Below, piece by piece: positions 11,751-23,592 of a stretch of DNA of 64,000 nt; position 1 is the stretch's first letter; each line of letters begins with the position of its first letter. The notes below the pieces were generated by a model. That model did no database searches. It worked only from the letters and a program-made list of their open reading frames with translations, and was not told the DNA's origin. Source of the stretch: Dermatemys mawii. Taxonomy: Eukaryota; Chordata; Testudines; Dermatemydidae. The position numbers and the translations under genes were made by a program. The stretch covers positions 9,466,869-9,530,868 of the forward strand of contig ML677385.1 of assembly GCA_007922305.1 (NCBI GenBank). Direction: 5' to 3'.

Positions 11751-13434
11751 AGGTGTGGTTGTACTGCAGGGCCTCCAGAGAGGGCCTCAAAGGGTCTGGC
11801 ACATCCCATCACAAATATCTTTATACAGACAGACTCCTTCACTTGTCCTGATCCCCGGTAAAGTCAATGGGGCTTCAGATGAATTCAGAGGTCTACCCAC
11901 TTGTAACAAGTTGCAGAATCAGGGCTTTAGCTGCTGGCTTGAAAATCTTTGCCATTTAACTTGCATCTGCGTAAAAAGAAACCTAGTACCAAGGTACTCA
12001 AACAATTTCTCCTCTGTGTCCGTCTAGGTCAGTGGAGTTTCCCTGAATTGTCTTTGCTATCAGTCACTCAGTACTGTATTAGGACTATCATCTGGTAAGA
12101 AATCCTTTCTAAGGGACTTTCTCCCTAAGGGCTAAGTCCCACTGAAACATGGCTGTTTTGCCATTAACTTCTGTTGGACCAAGATTTGATCCTAAGGATA
12201 AACACCATTTTACTGAAGTAAACAACACTTTTTTATTTTCTTTGACCTGGCTCAAATAAGCCAAATTTTATACTAGTTTGGAAATGTCTGAAAAAAGACT
12301 AGAAATATGATCCCTGTCATTGACCATTTAAAGTTAAGGAATTTGTTTTGTTTTCTTTTAAGTAGAACACAATTCTCAGTTGTCCAAATGGTGTCCAATC
12401 ATGAGAATCTTGGCATTAACAATGTGGCTCAAACTAGCCTGTCACAAACTCATTAGTGTTATGCTTTGTGGAGGACAATTCCCAGGCATGTAATAGCAAT
12501 AGTTTTGACTGACTGCTGAAAAAGTCTTTCAAAATGGAATTGAATACTCTACCTATTCATTCTTTCTCAGTTGTTCCCTAAGTTGCTATAACACCACAAT
12601 TGGCAATAAAGTTAATATATTTCCATCTAAACAAGTGAACTGCTTCCCTTGGGCTTTCTTTTCCAAAACTGACACACAGGTAACTTACCACCTTGTATTG
12701 GTTTTAATTTGTATCAATCATTTTCTGTTCATTTGAGAGCTCCCAAGTTCCTCCTTTTTAGCACAAAAGTAACCATTACATCACTGTTCTTTTATGCAAC
12801 TAATTCTTCCCTTTTACTATAGACCAGGTTTGTGTTACTGTAATCTGAAGTTGCACTGGCAATTAGCCTCAGCATTTCATTACCTTGACATGGGTGTCAA
12901 GCCACCTGTAAAGAAATATAATAAGTACTGTGATCTTAGCAAAGAATATTCAAGGTTTTTCATTTAATAGCTTTGTACTGTAGTTTATGATAAAGCGAAT
13001 GATGCATAGTAACTGTGCTTCAGAACTCCTGGTAGTTGCCAGAGCTATGGCAATCTAACCATCATTTTCCAACCCATCTGTGTACTGTTTGCTAAATCAG
13101 TGTCTTTCTGGAATCTCCTGCTCAAAATGTTCAAGATTATTCCAAAATAAAGAAATAAAAATAGGTATTGAATAATATGTGCTTTTATCATGATACATTC
13201 AGTCCCACTCAGCACTTCCACTTAATATCATAAGCCCAAATCCCACATCAGGGCACACAATTAGAACAATCAAGTCTGGGATGAGGTGGGATGATACTTT
13301 CTCAACTCCCCAACCTCAGGGTGGGAGACAAGCATTCATCTACAAGCCATACAGTGTAGGTTTCCCTCTCCCATTTCTTGCCTTATTAGGGTGGGATGTG
13401 GTGGACAGTAGATTTGCAAAATCATGAATACGTT
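11751..13434. other. Non-coding stretch, nothing recognised
   Basis: Around 11850-11960 there are short phrases such as 'aaagtcaatggggctt' that recur in old amniote repeats. Otherwise no feature could be supported. Confidence 0.45.
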
Positions 13435-14592
13435 GGCTAGGTGATTGGGCAACAAAATGGCAGATGAAATTCAATGTGAATAAATGCAAAGTAATTCACA
13501 TTGGGAAACATAATCCCAACTATATATATAAAATGATAGGGCAGGGATCGGCAACCTTGGCACGCAGCCCTGTAGTGTAAGCACTTTGGTGGGCTCAGCC
13601 GGTTTGTTTACCTGCCGCGTCCGCAGGTTCAGCCGATCGCAGCTCCCACTGGCCATGATTCACCACTCTGATCCACTCTGATCTGCTGCGGGAAGCAGTG
13701 TGGCAGGTAAACAATCCTGTCAAGGATGCTTACCCTAGAGGGGCCGGGTGCCAAGGTTGCCGATCCCTGTGATAGAGTCTAAATTAACTGCTATCACTCA
13801 AGAAAGAGATCTTGGAGTCATTGTGGATAGTTCTCTGAAAACATCTACTCAATGTGCAGTGGCTGTCAAAAAGGTGAAAAGAATGTTGGGAATCATCTAG
13901 AAAAGGATAGATAGTAAGACAGAAAATATTCTATTTCCTCTATTTAAATCCATCGTACTCCAGCATCTTGAATACTGTGTGTAGATGTGGTTGCCACATC
14001 TCAAAAAAGATATATTGGAATTGGAAAAGATTTAGAAAAGGGCAACAGAAATGATTAGGGGTATGGAACAGCTTCCATATGAGGAGAGATTAATAAGATT
14101 GGGACTTTTCAGCTTGGAAAAGAGACAACTAAGGTGGAATATGATAGAGGTCTATAAAATCATGACTAGAGTGGAGAAACTAAATAAGGAAGTGTTATTT
14201 GCTCCTTCTCTTAACACATGAACTAGGATCACCAAATTATATTAATAGGCAGCAGGTTTAAAAAAAAGGAAGTTTTTTTTCACACAACACACAGTAAACA
14301 TTTGGAACTCCTCGCCAGAGGATGTTGTAAAGGCCAAGACTGTAATAGGGTTAAAAAAACCCTTAGACTAGTAATGGAAGAGAGGTCTATCAATGGCTGT
14401 TAGCCAGAATAGGCAGGATGGTGTCCTTTGCCTTTGTTTGCCTAAAGTTGGTAATGGGCGACGGGACGGATCACTTGATCGTTACCTGTTCTGTTCATTT
14501 CCTCTGGGGTACCTGTCATTGACCACTGTCGGAAGACATGATAGTGGGCTAGATGGACTTTTGGTCTGACCCAGTATGGTTGTTCTTATGTA
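13435..14592 (+). mobile_element. CR1/L2-like LINE, same family as 1165-2071, split by an hAT MITE
   Basis: It begins 'attgggcaacaaaatggc' and follows the same order as the copy at 1165. A segment like 'SSLKTSTQCAVAVKK' lies near 13830-13880, 'YEERLIRLGLF' near 14080-14110, 'KYLEYCV'-like text near 13970, and the tail 'tctgacccagtatgg' ends near 14580. Frames are interrupted by stops. The MITE at 13542-13769 is inserted in it; removing it restores continuity. The 5' part is missing. Confidence 0.87.
13542..13769. mobile_element. hAT-type MITE, 'CAGGGATCGGCAACC' family, nested in LINE
   Basis: The ends are 'cagggatcggcaaccttgg' and 'ccaaggttgccgatccctg', perfect inverted copies over 19 bases. 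The flanks are 'tgataggg' (13534-13541) and 'tgatagag' (13770-13777), an 8-bp duplication with one mismatch. CAG ends and 8-bp duplications are hAT hallmarks. The inside is GC-rich and partly palindromic: 'tgtttacctgcc' near 13605 and 'ggcaggtaaaca' near 13701. It has no coding capacity. Confidence 0.93.
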
Positions 14593-16509
14593 CTCCACAT
14601 TCAAACTGCCTCCAAATCCTGTTTTTAGGGCCCTGTAGAGGACTGTTCCCTGGTGCACAGTGTGTGTTAAGATTGTGTGAATTTTAGGTCTGTGGAGCCT
14701 CTTCCTCCATCTCCACACAGTGAAGCTGAGATAATTCTTCTGTGTTTAGATATTCGATACTCATAGGAAAGTGAAGAGGATTTGAAGGTATAACAAAATT
14801 GAGGAAATTACCCAGATATAAAATTAATGTTGGAAGAAGTTAAATGATTGTTTTCCATTGAAAGGAGAAGAGCAAACTTGCCTAGATGCCATACAAATCA
14901 AATATTTGAAACATAAGTGAGACACCTATTGAGAGTGATTCTTTTTCATAATACACGTATACTACTGCATATGCAATAAGTTATGCATGCCCACTGCTGA
15001 AAGTACAACAAAGAACACATATTAACAGATTGGCATGTCTTGTCTGTTGCCCTCATAAGGAAGACGTGTGTACAGAGGGAAATATCAATATAGTATTTTG
15101 AGTTTGGCTCAAATATGGATACAATGAAGTGGCAAGAAGCATTGTTTCTTTAAATAGAACATGTTTGTTTCTATCACTGTTGTGTGATTCCTGGCACAGA
15201 ACTCAAATAAGCCCAGGTGGAAAGACTGTGCATGGATCCATTGTTTTCCTGCTAATAATTCTTGATCCTAGACCTCACTGGAAAAAGTGATATTGAACAC
15301 ATTTATGGCTTTTAAGTTTTGTACTAGATCTTACATAAAACAATATTAGTATTTAATTATCAAGGGTTTGCCACCCTTATCCCTGTTGAGTACTACTTCC
15401 TTACTTCATGGGTAGTCCCATTGCTGTCAGTGTTACCTACTCCTGGAAAGTGTGCTATTCAATAAAAGGTAATGATGGCAGAATCTGGTCTCAAATGGTT
15501 AACTACAGAAACCGGCTGATTAAAGGAGAATAGAAGTATTGTACTAGAAACATATTATACACAGTTAAACAAAGTGCACTGGCGTGCATTCTATACATTT
15601 GTCCATCTCTGTGATGTTCCTCAAAAAGAACTTGAATCTATAACTCCTAAAAATATATGCTGGCATTATGGAGTGAAAGCAGACACATTTTAAATGTTAA
15701 TTCAACTCAGAAAGCTACTCCCTGCAAATGATTATTGTATTACAATGGAGAGTACAATTTAATTAAAAGAGGGAGAAATCATTGCAGATACTGAAAAGGA
15801 ATCCATTGCTAGAGCATAATTTTAATTCATACTCAATTTAGAGAAGTATTGTAGAGCACAGATGATAAAATGTATCTTCAAGTTGTCCACCAATAAAGTA
15901 CACTATGAAAGCACAACATGATGCTAAAAGCATTTATTCATTTGGAAACCATATCTAAAGAAGCATTACAGTTATTGGTGACAATGAACTCAGTTGCATG
16001 ATATAAAGGAGGTAAACTTATTTTAAAATGTTGTGTATTTGATGATATACTGCTTTCAGACACAAACTGCCAACTAATTCTATAGATGAGGCACCATACA
16101 CTAAGCCATTGCTTCCACAAAACACTTAAGAAACCCTTACATTTAAGTGCCTGAGATGTTCTGTTAAATTAACTGGATTTAGACCTCAAGGAATTTACAA
16201 TAAGCTGTGCAACCCTGTTTGTCTGAGAGTCAAAATATAGGCCATAGCAAAAGTAAAGTGGTGCTACCATCACATTAGAATATGGCAAAGTAAGTTAATT
16301 TATAGAAGACTATTCTACAACTAGCTGGTGAAAAGCCAAATTAGGAAAATATAGACAAATATTATAAGGAAAATAAAGGTAAATAATTGTAGTGCTAAGT
16401 TTCTGAGCAACTGAAAACCCAAACACTTTTTTTTTTAATTACACTGCTTTTAGCCGATGATCTTGCATTGAAAATAATGTGGGAACACCAATTACTTCAT
16501 ATTGGACAC
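14593..16509. other. Non-coding stretch, nothing recognised
   Basis: AT-rich, with no coding frame, RNA gene or recognisable repeat. Confidence 0.5.
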
Positions 16510-16511
16510 TT

Positions 16512-16542
<31 letters not shown>

Positions 16543-16545
16543 TTT
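16510..16545. repeat. (TTTA)n microsatellite
   Basis: About nine uninterrupted copies of a four-base T/A unit. Confidence 0.95.
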
Positions 16546-18369
16546 GGTCAGCTGAAATCTTAGAACTCCGTTACTCACTTTCTGTATGTCACGCTGGTTA
16601 ACTCATCCCTGTCAAAAAGTATTTCACAAGAAAGTTATCTTCCATGAGTGCATTCTTTCAAATTGAGCAAAAGTATTAACTGGAATAGAGGTTTACAATA
16701 GAAAACTATTTCTCTATGGAGTAAAATAGTGTCTGGCAGTGTAACATTCACTTTGAAGTTACAGGCAGAGAGTTCATTTTTTCATGGCGGGAGGCAAATA
16801 TTTTTAATATGAGCTTAACAAAAATCATTCAGTGTGCAACATATTAGAAAATTTTTGTGTTAACAAAAATGGTTGGCCTGGTTAATCTCTGTTACTTCAG
16901 CTTTACATGCTGTAAGTTAGTATAAAACTAGAGTAACACAGTGATTAAACAGGTCTAATATTTCTTTAATAGGAAAAATAGTTTTTCCAACCTGAATTTT
17001 AGTGTGCATCTTTCCATTTCCACTGACTTTTTATGATTATATTACATGACAGGTAAATAATATATATTTCTTTACTGTGTATACTAGACATTGGGAACTA
17101 TTTGAAAATGTATTGTGCTCTGTTGGTAAAAACAACAACTGAAAATACTATATAACTTGGAAGTCCATTTAGTTGCCATTTCTTCCCAGAGTGGATCATT
17201 CTTCCATACATAAACATCTCAGACTGCCCATTTTAAACATCCATAACCAAAGTATAACTACTCAACACAATATACTTATTAATAATTTATTATTATAAAT
17301 TACTAAATAAATGTTAATACTTTGTTCTTCTATCAGCAGGTCTCTTTCACACAATGGCTGGGCTTTACCACTGAGGGTCCTTGACATTGACTTCCCTTAT
17401 GCATCATCGCCCTTTGCTCAAATGCCCTGGTGCTCCTACAAAGAGTAGAGAACAGTCCAAGGGAATGTGACTCTCAGTTGTCCTCATAGCTTTTCTTGGG
17501 ATTCAAATTACTCAATCTGAGTTAAAGACTAAACACAATTTAAGAACAGTGGTAACATTTTTTTAAAAATTCCCTTCATCAGCTGACCCTGTTCTCATTC
17601 TCCATGTCACTCTTTGATCTGTGATCCTGTTACACACCATCAGGAATATCAAAGTAACTATAGTTACTTTATATATATACACTTACTGAACTTTAACACC
17701 TTGAAACCATGATTTATTCCCCTAACAAATCAATTCAAGGTCATCTAGTATTGAGCAGATATATTTTATATAAATATCACATATTATGTTTCTGTCCATA
17801 ATGCAAGTCAACTGTATTTCTTAGCAAGCAACGGATGTTACATTTGTTAGCTCAGACTAAGTGACATATAACTAGTCCTCTTAGAGCATCAATCTAAGCA
17901 GAGCTGGTCACTACACTTTTGCCCCTAAGAAAAGTTGTATAAACTTGCTAAAGTGAGGGGAGACGTGCTGGCAGGAGTGTGTATTTCGTGAAATTTGTCC
18001 TGTTTCTGGTCTATAGAAAACCAGAAGACTTTATTCACCAGGGCTGCTAAACAGAGTGGTGCATATGTTCACCGATACTAATCCACACATTTTTAAACGT
18101 AAAATTTATGATTAAATGAAAATTTATTAGCTTATGAAATAATTTGCCCAAAATGTCACATATGGAACTGCACAAAACTTGAGAGCTATTCACAGGAGGC
18201 CCTCATGTTAGGAAGAGAGTGCATATGTCTTGCACAGTCCTAAAGAACCTAGTTTAGCTCTCAGAAATACTGTTCCCTTCTCTAGTTCTGCTGTCATGGG
18301 AATGGAGGCAGGGGTAGAGTTTGTCTCCGAGTATATATTTATAAGGAAACAAACCTTGTAAAATACATA
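16546..18369. other. AT-rich non-coding stretch
   Basis: Nothing recognised except the first member of a short direct repeat at 17685-17731, listed separately. Confidence 0.5.
17685..17731 (+). repeat. 47-bp direct repeat, copy 1
   Basis: It starts 'actgaactttaacacc' and ends 'ttcccctaacaaatc'. A copy with two mismatches lies at 19236-19282 on the same strand. The sequences on either side do not match, so this is either a fragment of one repeat family or a small local duplication. Confidence 0.8.
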
Positions 18370-18720
18370 CTCAGGGACTTGAGTATTATACTGAGACCTA
18401 CTGAATATTATAAAGTACTACTTGTCATGTGGAAGATGGGTAGGCCTCAGACCTGGGGGGATACTAGGGGTAGTCACCAAGGCCAAGGCTTTATCACTTT
18501 TTGGTCAGGCTGCAACCCCATGCACCTGGCAGTGCCACTCACTAATATGTGGAACGAGGAGTGTGTAGGGGCTCATGGGCCAGGGGAGTCAGCCTGCTGG
18601 TGGGTCAGGGGTGAGCATCTGGGAGGGGGAGAGGAGGGCCAGCTATCTGACTCACTTCCAGCCCCCCACATTTTAAAAGGCGCTCCACAGTCCTGATGGA
18701 GAATGAATGCTGCCTGACTA
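18370..18720. other. GC-rich island in AT-rich DNA, unidentified
   Basis: A composition change with G-rich phrases ('gggagggggagaggag' near 18620). A 105-residue plus-strand open frame (18379-18696) has no motif and looks like a composition effect. It may be an unrecognised transposon fragment. Confidence 0.35.
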
Positions 18721-20877
18721 CTATCTGGTTACCCATCTAGTTTAATCGGACGGGAAGACAAAGAACAAAATTTTACAATTGTGTTGGTAGACTGATAACC
18801 GCATGCCAAGCTCCCTACTATTATTTCAGATTGGAGTAAATGGAGTTTAATCATAAATGGTTAAATATCTTGAAAGTGATCTCTCATGTGTCTCTTCTCA
18901 GCACAGCTCACATCTGCCTCATACATCAACCTGAGGTAACTCTCAGATTTCTAATTTCATAAAACATGGGAAGAAATTTGAATGCATAAAGATATGAGTT
19001 CATTTTTTTTCATGTTTTCACAGCAGTTTATCCATCTCTTACATTCCTTATCAACAAAGACTGGCTATTCCCTTCAGACTAGCAACAGTTTGAACACCAG
19101 AATAAGTTACTCCATGTAGTATATCTGTACAATTAACAATAGATATAAACAGCTTCCCCTTTAAATAAAGGTGTTAGCGTTTAATATACAATTTGACATG
19201 GCATGCATTGCTTCATTTTTTTGGACACAACAAAGACTGAACTTCAACACCTTGAAACCTTGATTTATTCCCCTAACAAATCTCAATATTTTCAAAGGTT
19301 ATTTAAGTGCACTTCTAATTTTCCTGATGTCTTGTTGTGTGCTTTATTAGAAAGCATTACATGTTGTGTCCTCCACAGCAGCACTGCAGTATATAAATAG
19401 ACAGAAAGCTAATTTAAAGAGATTTTAGTAATTTAGTACACATTTATGAAATATTTATGGCACAATCTGGTTCGCTTATATAGAAATGATGTGGAGAGAA
19501 AGCAGTCTGAGATAATGTGATAAAGCTCATTAATGCTAACGCAAAACTGAGAAGGGATATTAATCAATACTAAGGAGGAGAACAATACAATTGAGAGATA
19601 TATTGATAGACTGGGAATACTAGCAGATGGGATCTTGTATATTTCAAAACAAGTCCAAGTCAGGTAGTGAGGCTAGGCAGAAGAAACAAGGGGCTAAATC
19701 CTCCTCTGGGAGCTATTAGTGAAGGGAAGGAAAGGAGAGAAATTTTTGGAAGCTACGTTAAAAATGCCTGTTAAAATGTGCAGTCATGACTTTTCATCAA
19801 ATGTGAGGTGGGAGAAGCTGTACAGAACCACTTTGTGCAGAATCTGTCTCAAGGGAAGTTCTATATTTTCCTTTGACTGATTATTTTTGTCCTTGTTATT
19901 GGATATGTGTGTATTCATGTGCAGGAAGGGAAACAGTGGCAGCACGGAAAAGCTAATAACAGTGGTGGAAAATGGCACTCAAGGCAGATGCACTGGAAAT
20001 AAGTTTTGGAAAAAATATTTCCTGTGAATTATCAGGTTTTCTGTGCTTTGCTCTATTCTCTCCATATGTTTGCTTAGCCCACCAGCCTGAAATGACGATC
20101 TGGCTGGGTTGCCACAATCAGCAATGTGGGGTTTAAATATCACTTCCTTCCTCTTGCATGAGTAGTTTCAATTGTAGGTGTACAGTAGTATGAAAGGACA
20201 ATATACTGTCATCAGCTCTTGGAATACTCGGGAATTGAATTGTGTAAGGCCTTGAAAGTGGAGACCAGAAGCTTAATTTTAGCACAGCATCCCCAGAAAA
20301 CCCAGTGAAAGCATAGAAAAATGAGAGAATGGCATGACTAAGACAGTATGGAGGAGAGAGAGATGGGCTTTGCCACATCATTCTGCACAGTCTGGAGGGG
20401 AGGAGGTATTTTTAGTTTTTTCTCATTTGCTGAGTCACCACTGATTGGTTGTTCCTTCATCTCACTCCCCTTCTGTCTCAGCAACCCTTCAGCACTCCAA
20501 CCGTACCATGCCTATTGGTTACATATCCCACCCTCCCTCTTAATATGTCTAATAGAAAACAAAATATGATTAAAAGGATAAAATCCCTGAAACTGACAGG
20601 ATGTCTGCCTGCCATCACTGTGATCACTTTGTTTTTATACTGCATCTATCTCTTTCCTGCATCCTTTTGTCCCTTTAGATGAGATGCTGTTCAGGCAGGA
20701 GTTGTGTCTCCCTATATTTCTACGGGTCCTAATTCAAAGGGGGCCTTGATTCTCATTGGAGATTTTGAGTGATATCACAATATAAATAATAAAAAAAAGC
20801 ACAGAGAGCCAAGAGAACGCGGCTTCAGTAACCAGAGTGAGAAAAAACCTATTCACGGTCAGAGGTTTTAGTGGTAG
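18721..20877. other. Non-coding stretch; weak old-repeat signal near 20220-20380
   Basis: Around 20240 the text 'taaggccttgaaagtgg' and following bases recall an old sauropsid interspersed repeat, but I cannot name it. The rest shows nothing. Confidence 0.35.
19236..19282 (+). repeat. 47-bp direct repeat, copy 2
   Basis: It matches 17685-17731 at 45 of 47 positions and has the same orientation, 1.55 kb away. Confidence 0.8.
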
Positions 20878-21133
20878 ATTAATAGATTCCAAGGTCAGAA
20901 TGGACTATTGTCAATATATAATTTGACCTCCTGTACATTCCAGACCACAGAACTTCTCCAAAGAAATTCCTAGAGTAGATTTTTCAGAAGAATAGCCAAT
21001 CTTGATTTAAAAATTTCCAGGGATGGAGAATCCACCATGATCCTTGATAAATTGTTCAAATGGTTAGTTACTCTTACTATTAAAAATGTACACTTTATTT
21101 CCAGTCTGAATTTGTCTAGCTTCAACTTTCAGC
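20878..21133 (-). mobile_element. CR1 LINE 3' end (3' UTR)
   Basis: On the plus strand it starts 'aatagattccaaggtcag' and proceeds through 'tttgacctcctgtac', 'gatggagaatccacca' and 'ccagtctgaatttgtc' to 'agcttcaactttcagcc'. This is the reverse complement of a CR1 3' untranslated region. It is older and more diverged than the tail at 8900-8954. Confidence 0.75.
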
Positions 21134-21741
21134 CAGGTGGGAAAGGAGAAGAAAAGGTGAATGTTGAAGAGGAAATATTGGCAGGGTTTGAGGGATAAGG
21201 GAGAATGTGGAGTTGATTGTGATACCAACCGTCTGACAAAGCTACACCATTGAAGTCATCCGCCTTTCTAACACACTGAGAAAATGAGAGAGAATTAATG
21301 CTTTTTTCAGCAGCCACCTTCTCTTTTGTCCCTTTTATGATGTTTCTAATCCTTCTAGTACCAAAAGTTAATCCTTTTAATTTGTGGCTTTAATTGCTAA
21401 ACAGATTTTTAAACTCCTCCATGTAGATATAATCCATTTGTAAATAACAAATATGTCATCTTGTATATTATGACAAATTAAGAGTTTGTGCATTGTTAAA
21501 TCTGGCGTATAATACATAAAACATCACATTTGCATAAAATGTTGGTTCATCTAGTCTACCCTGCTGCTTCTGTTAATAGTCAACAAAGATTGCAAGGACC
21601 AAATTCACAAAGGGTATAACTGTTGTGACACTGAGAATTACAGCACCTACGTGTCTAGACAATCAGAAGATCAGCACTGTAAACCACAAAGCATTAGTTA
21701 GGCATCTAGGCTCTCTATACAATGAATGGGGAGAGCTGGTG
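21134..21741. other. Non-coding stretch, nothing recognised
   Basis: No feature could be supported. Confidence 0.45.
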
Positions 21742-21749
21742 CCTTAGAA

Positions 21750-22006
21750 CAGTGTCTTCAAAGTGGGGTGCACGCACACCTGGGGATGCGCAAGACCCTC
21801 CACGGGGGCCCGTGTTGTCCCAGCACCACTGTGGGATCGGCCCCGGGATGCCGCCGAAATTGCAAGCATTCTATTTGTGTCCGCCAAAATGCTGCCAAAA
21901 GCAGAAGCTTTCTATTCGGCAGCATTTCAGCGGTCATCCCCCTGGGCTGCAAGAGGACTGGGGAAAGCTGAAAGGGGCTGCAGAGGGAAAACTTTGAGAG
22001 ACGCTG
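21750..22006. mobile_element. hAT (Charlie-like) MITE with perfect 8-bp target duplication
   Basis: The ends are 'cagtgtcttcaaagt' and 'aactttgagagacgctg', an imperfect inverted pair with the Charlie-style CAGYGTCTYCAAAG start. The flanks 'ccttagaa' (21742-21749) and 'ccttagaa' (22007-22014) are identical. The inside is GC-rich, with opposed 'ccgccaaaatgctgcc' and 'ggcagcatttcagcgg'. Overlapping open frames on both strands here are by-products of its GC content, not genes. Confidence 0.95.
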
Positions 22007-22088
22007 CCTTAGAACATGTTTCACAAATCTAGCATGGTAGGCAGGGAGCCACTCGAGCTAGCTAATGTGAGATGCCAATAAAAAGAGG

Positions 22089-22658
22089 CAGGGGTGAAAG
22101 TAATTTAAAGGACTTACCGATACGCCGGAGTGCTGACTGGGGGCATGGCCTCAACCGGAAGAGACGTGGCCTTAAGCAGAAGAGGTGGGGTCTTTAAATC
22201 TTTAAATCAAGATTTAAAGGGCCCGGGGGCTCCAGCTGCAGTAGCAGCGGTTGGGAGCCCCAGGCCCTTTAAATCACTGGATCCCTGGGGGCTCCCAGCT
22301 GCCACTGGTCTCTGGGCTCATGTGGAGCTTTAAAGGGCCTGGGGCTTCGCTGTGTTAGTGGCAGCTGGGAGATCCCTGGCCCTTTAAATCACCACTGGAG
22401 CCCCACTGCCGTTACCCCAAGACTCTGGCAGCAAGGCTTGGGTGGCGATTTAAAAGGCCTGGGGCTCCCCACAGTGGTGGAGCCAGGGCCCTTTAAATCA
22501 CTGCCCGAGCCCTGCTGCCAGAGCCCCTAGGGTAACGGCAGTGGCCCAGGACTCTGGCTGTTATTTAAAGGGCCAGGGGCTCCAGGCCGCCACTACAACA
22601 GCAGAGCACCTAGGCCCTTTAAATTGCCTTTGGGCGTACCGGCTTACTTTCACCTCTG
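22089..22658. mobile_element. hAT-like MITE carrying an internal tandem array
   Basis: The left end is 'caggggtgaaagtaa' and the right end 'ttactttcacctctg'. Sub-terminal 'accgatacgcc' (left) faces 'ggcgtaccgg' (right). The flanks 'aaaagagg' (22081-22088) and 'tgaagagg' (22659-22666) match at six of eight bases, consistent with an aged hAT duplication. The inside holds four units of about 116 bp, annotated separately. No transposase is present. Confidence 0.85.
22205..22625. repeat. Four-unit ~116-bp tandem array inside the MITE
   Basis: 'tttaaagggcc' or a close variant starts at 22213, 22329, 22449 and 22564. Its reverse complement 'ggccctttaaa' starts at 22263, 22378, 22487 and 22613. Each unit can therefore fold as a hairpin with about 40-50 bases between the arms. 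Spacing is 116, 120 and 115 for the direct motif, and 115, 109 and 126 for the reverse. Confidence 0.85.
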
Positions 22659-22732
22659 TGAAGAGGCTGCCTAGTTCCACTCTGTACATGATGGCGGAGA
22701 GAGCAGGAGGACAATTTACCATATAAACTTTA

Positions 22733-23110
22733 GTCCAGTAGTTATAGCATACACTAAGGATGTGGGAGGCCACCAATTCAAGATCCTACTACCTGAAAAG
22801 AGATTTGAACAGGGATCCTCTACCTCTCAAGTGAGTGCCTTAACCTCTGGGGAATAGCGTGATTCTCGCTCTTTCTCCTGCCCAATTAATATTTAATTAT
22901 TGAGTTATTGAATTAAAGTGGAACAACTTTAACTGGAAAAGTTTGAGAGGAGCCCCACATCACAATATCCCATATCCTAGTGGATAGAGCTCTCACCTAA
23001 GAGGTGGCAGAGCCCTGTTCAAATCCTTTTGCCGCAAGCAGTGGCGTGTCTTGAAAAGTTGTTCTCCCACATTCTTGGTAAGTCCTTTAACCACTGGGCT
23101 AAAAGCTCAT
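22733..23110. mobile_element. Palindromic repeat built of tRNA-like units (SINE-like)
   Basis: Four segments look like worn tRNA-derived units in alternating orientation: plus at about 22735-22795, minus at 22800-22855, plus at 22975-23030 and minus at 23060-23110. The third has an A-box-like 'gtggatagagctc' and a good B box, 'gttcaaatcc'. The second shows the B box reversed, 'gatttgaacagg'. The middle (22860-22975) is itself nearly palindromic. A shorter copy is at 45633-45835. The tRNA-like boxes are visible; whether polymerase III ever transcribed it is inference. Confidence 0.7.
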
Positions 23111-23476
23111 TCCTCCCTCCTGCTCTTTTGTGTGAAGTGAGGCAGCCTCGGAGTATGCTTGACATATTAGAACCCACATCAAGTTAGGTTGAGGAGCACT
23201 TAGTTCCCTGCTCTGGGGATTAGGTGGGAGATAGGCACCCAGATGCCTAGAGTGAGGGAGCAAGGCATATGTTCAGTAATGCACATGTTCAGAGGGAAAA
23301 CCCTAGGCCCTCTGGGAACTTCTTTACTGAAAAAACTTTGGCATAAGTGTGTTTAGATACCTGTGGAACTCGATTGCAGCTGAGCAAGAATTTTGTAATG
23401 CCAGTGTGCCTAAAAACAAGACTTAGGTGTCTGCATCTGGGGGACAGGCACAAAAGTACCCTTGGAATCCCACCCT
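23111..23476. other. Non-coding stretch, nothing recognised
   Basis: No feature could be supported. Confidence 0.4.
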
Positions 23477-23592
23477 AAGCTCTTTGGGGCACTAAGCATG
23501 TCCTTATGAGTGTTTGTAGAGTGCTTAGCATAATGTGGCCTGATACTGATTGGGGCATCTGAGCACAATTACAATATGAATTCATAATAATG
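23477..23592 (+). mobile_element. L2-like LINE/SINE 3' tail, copy 1
   Basis: The order 'aagctctttggggca', 'tagagtgcttagcataat', then 'tacaatatgaattcataat' matches the general L2/MIR-type 3' end (AAGCTC..GGGCA, then GCGCCTAGCACAATG, then ATAAATAATAAT). A second copy lies at 36581-36708. Confidence 0.6.

Noticed and set aside
21722..22032. Several overlapping open frames of 80-90 residues on both strands
   Set aside because: All lie on the GC-rich hAT MITE bounded by exact 8-bp duplications.
22975..23030. A functional tRNA gene
   Set aside because: The A and B boxes are present, but the cloverleaf is not kept, and the same unit recurs in inverted copies, so it is a repeat.
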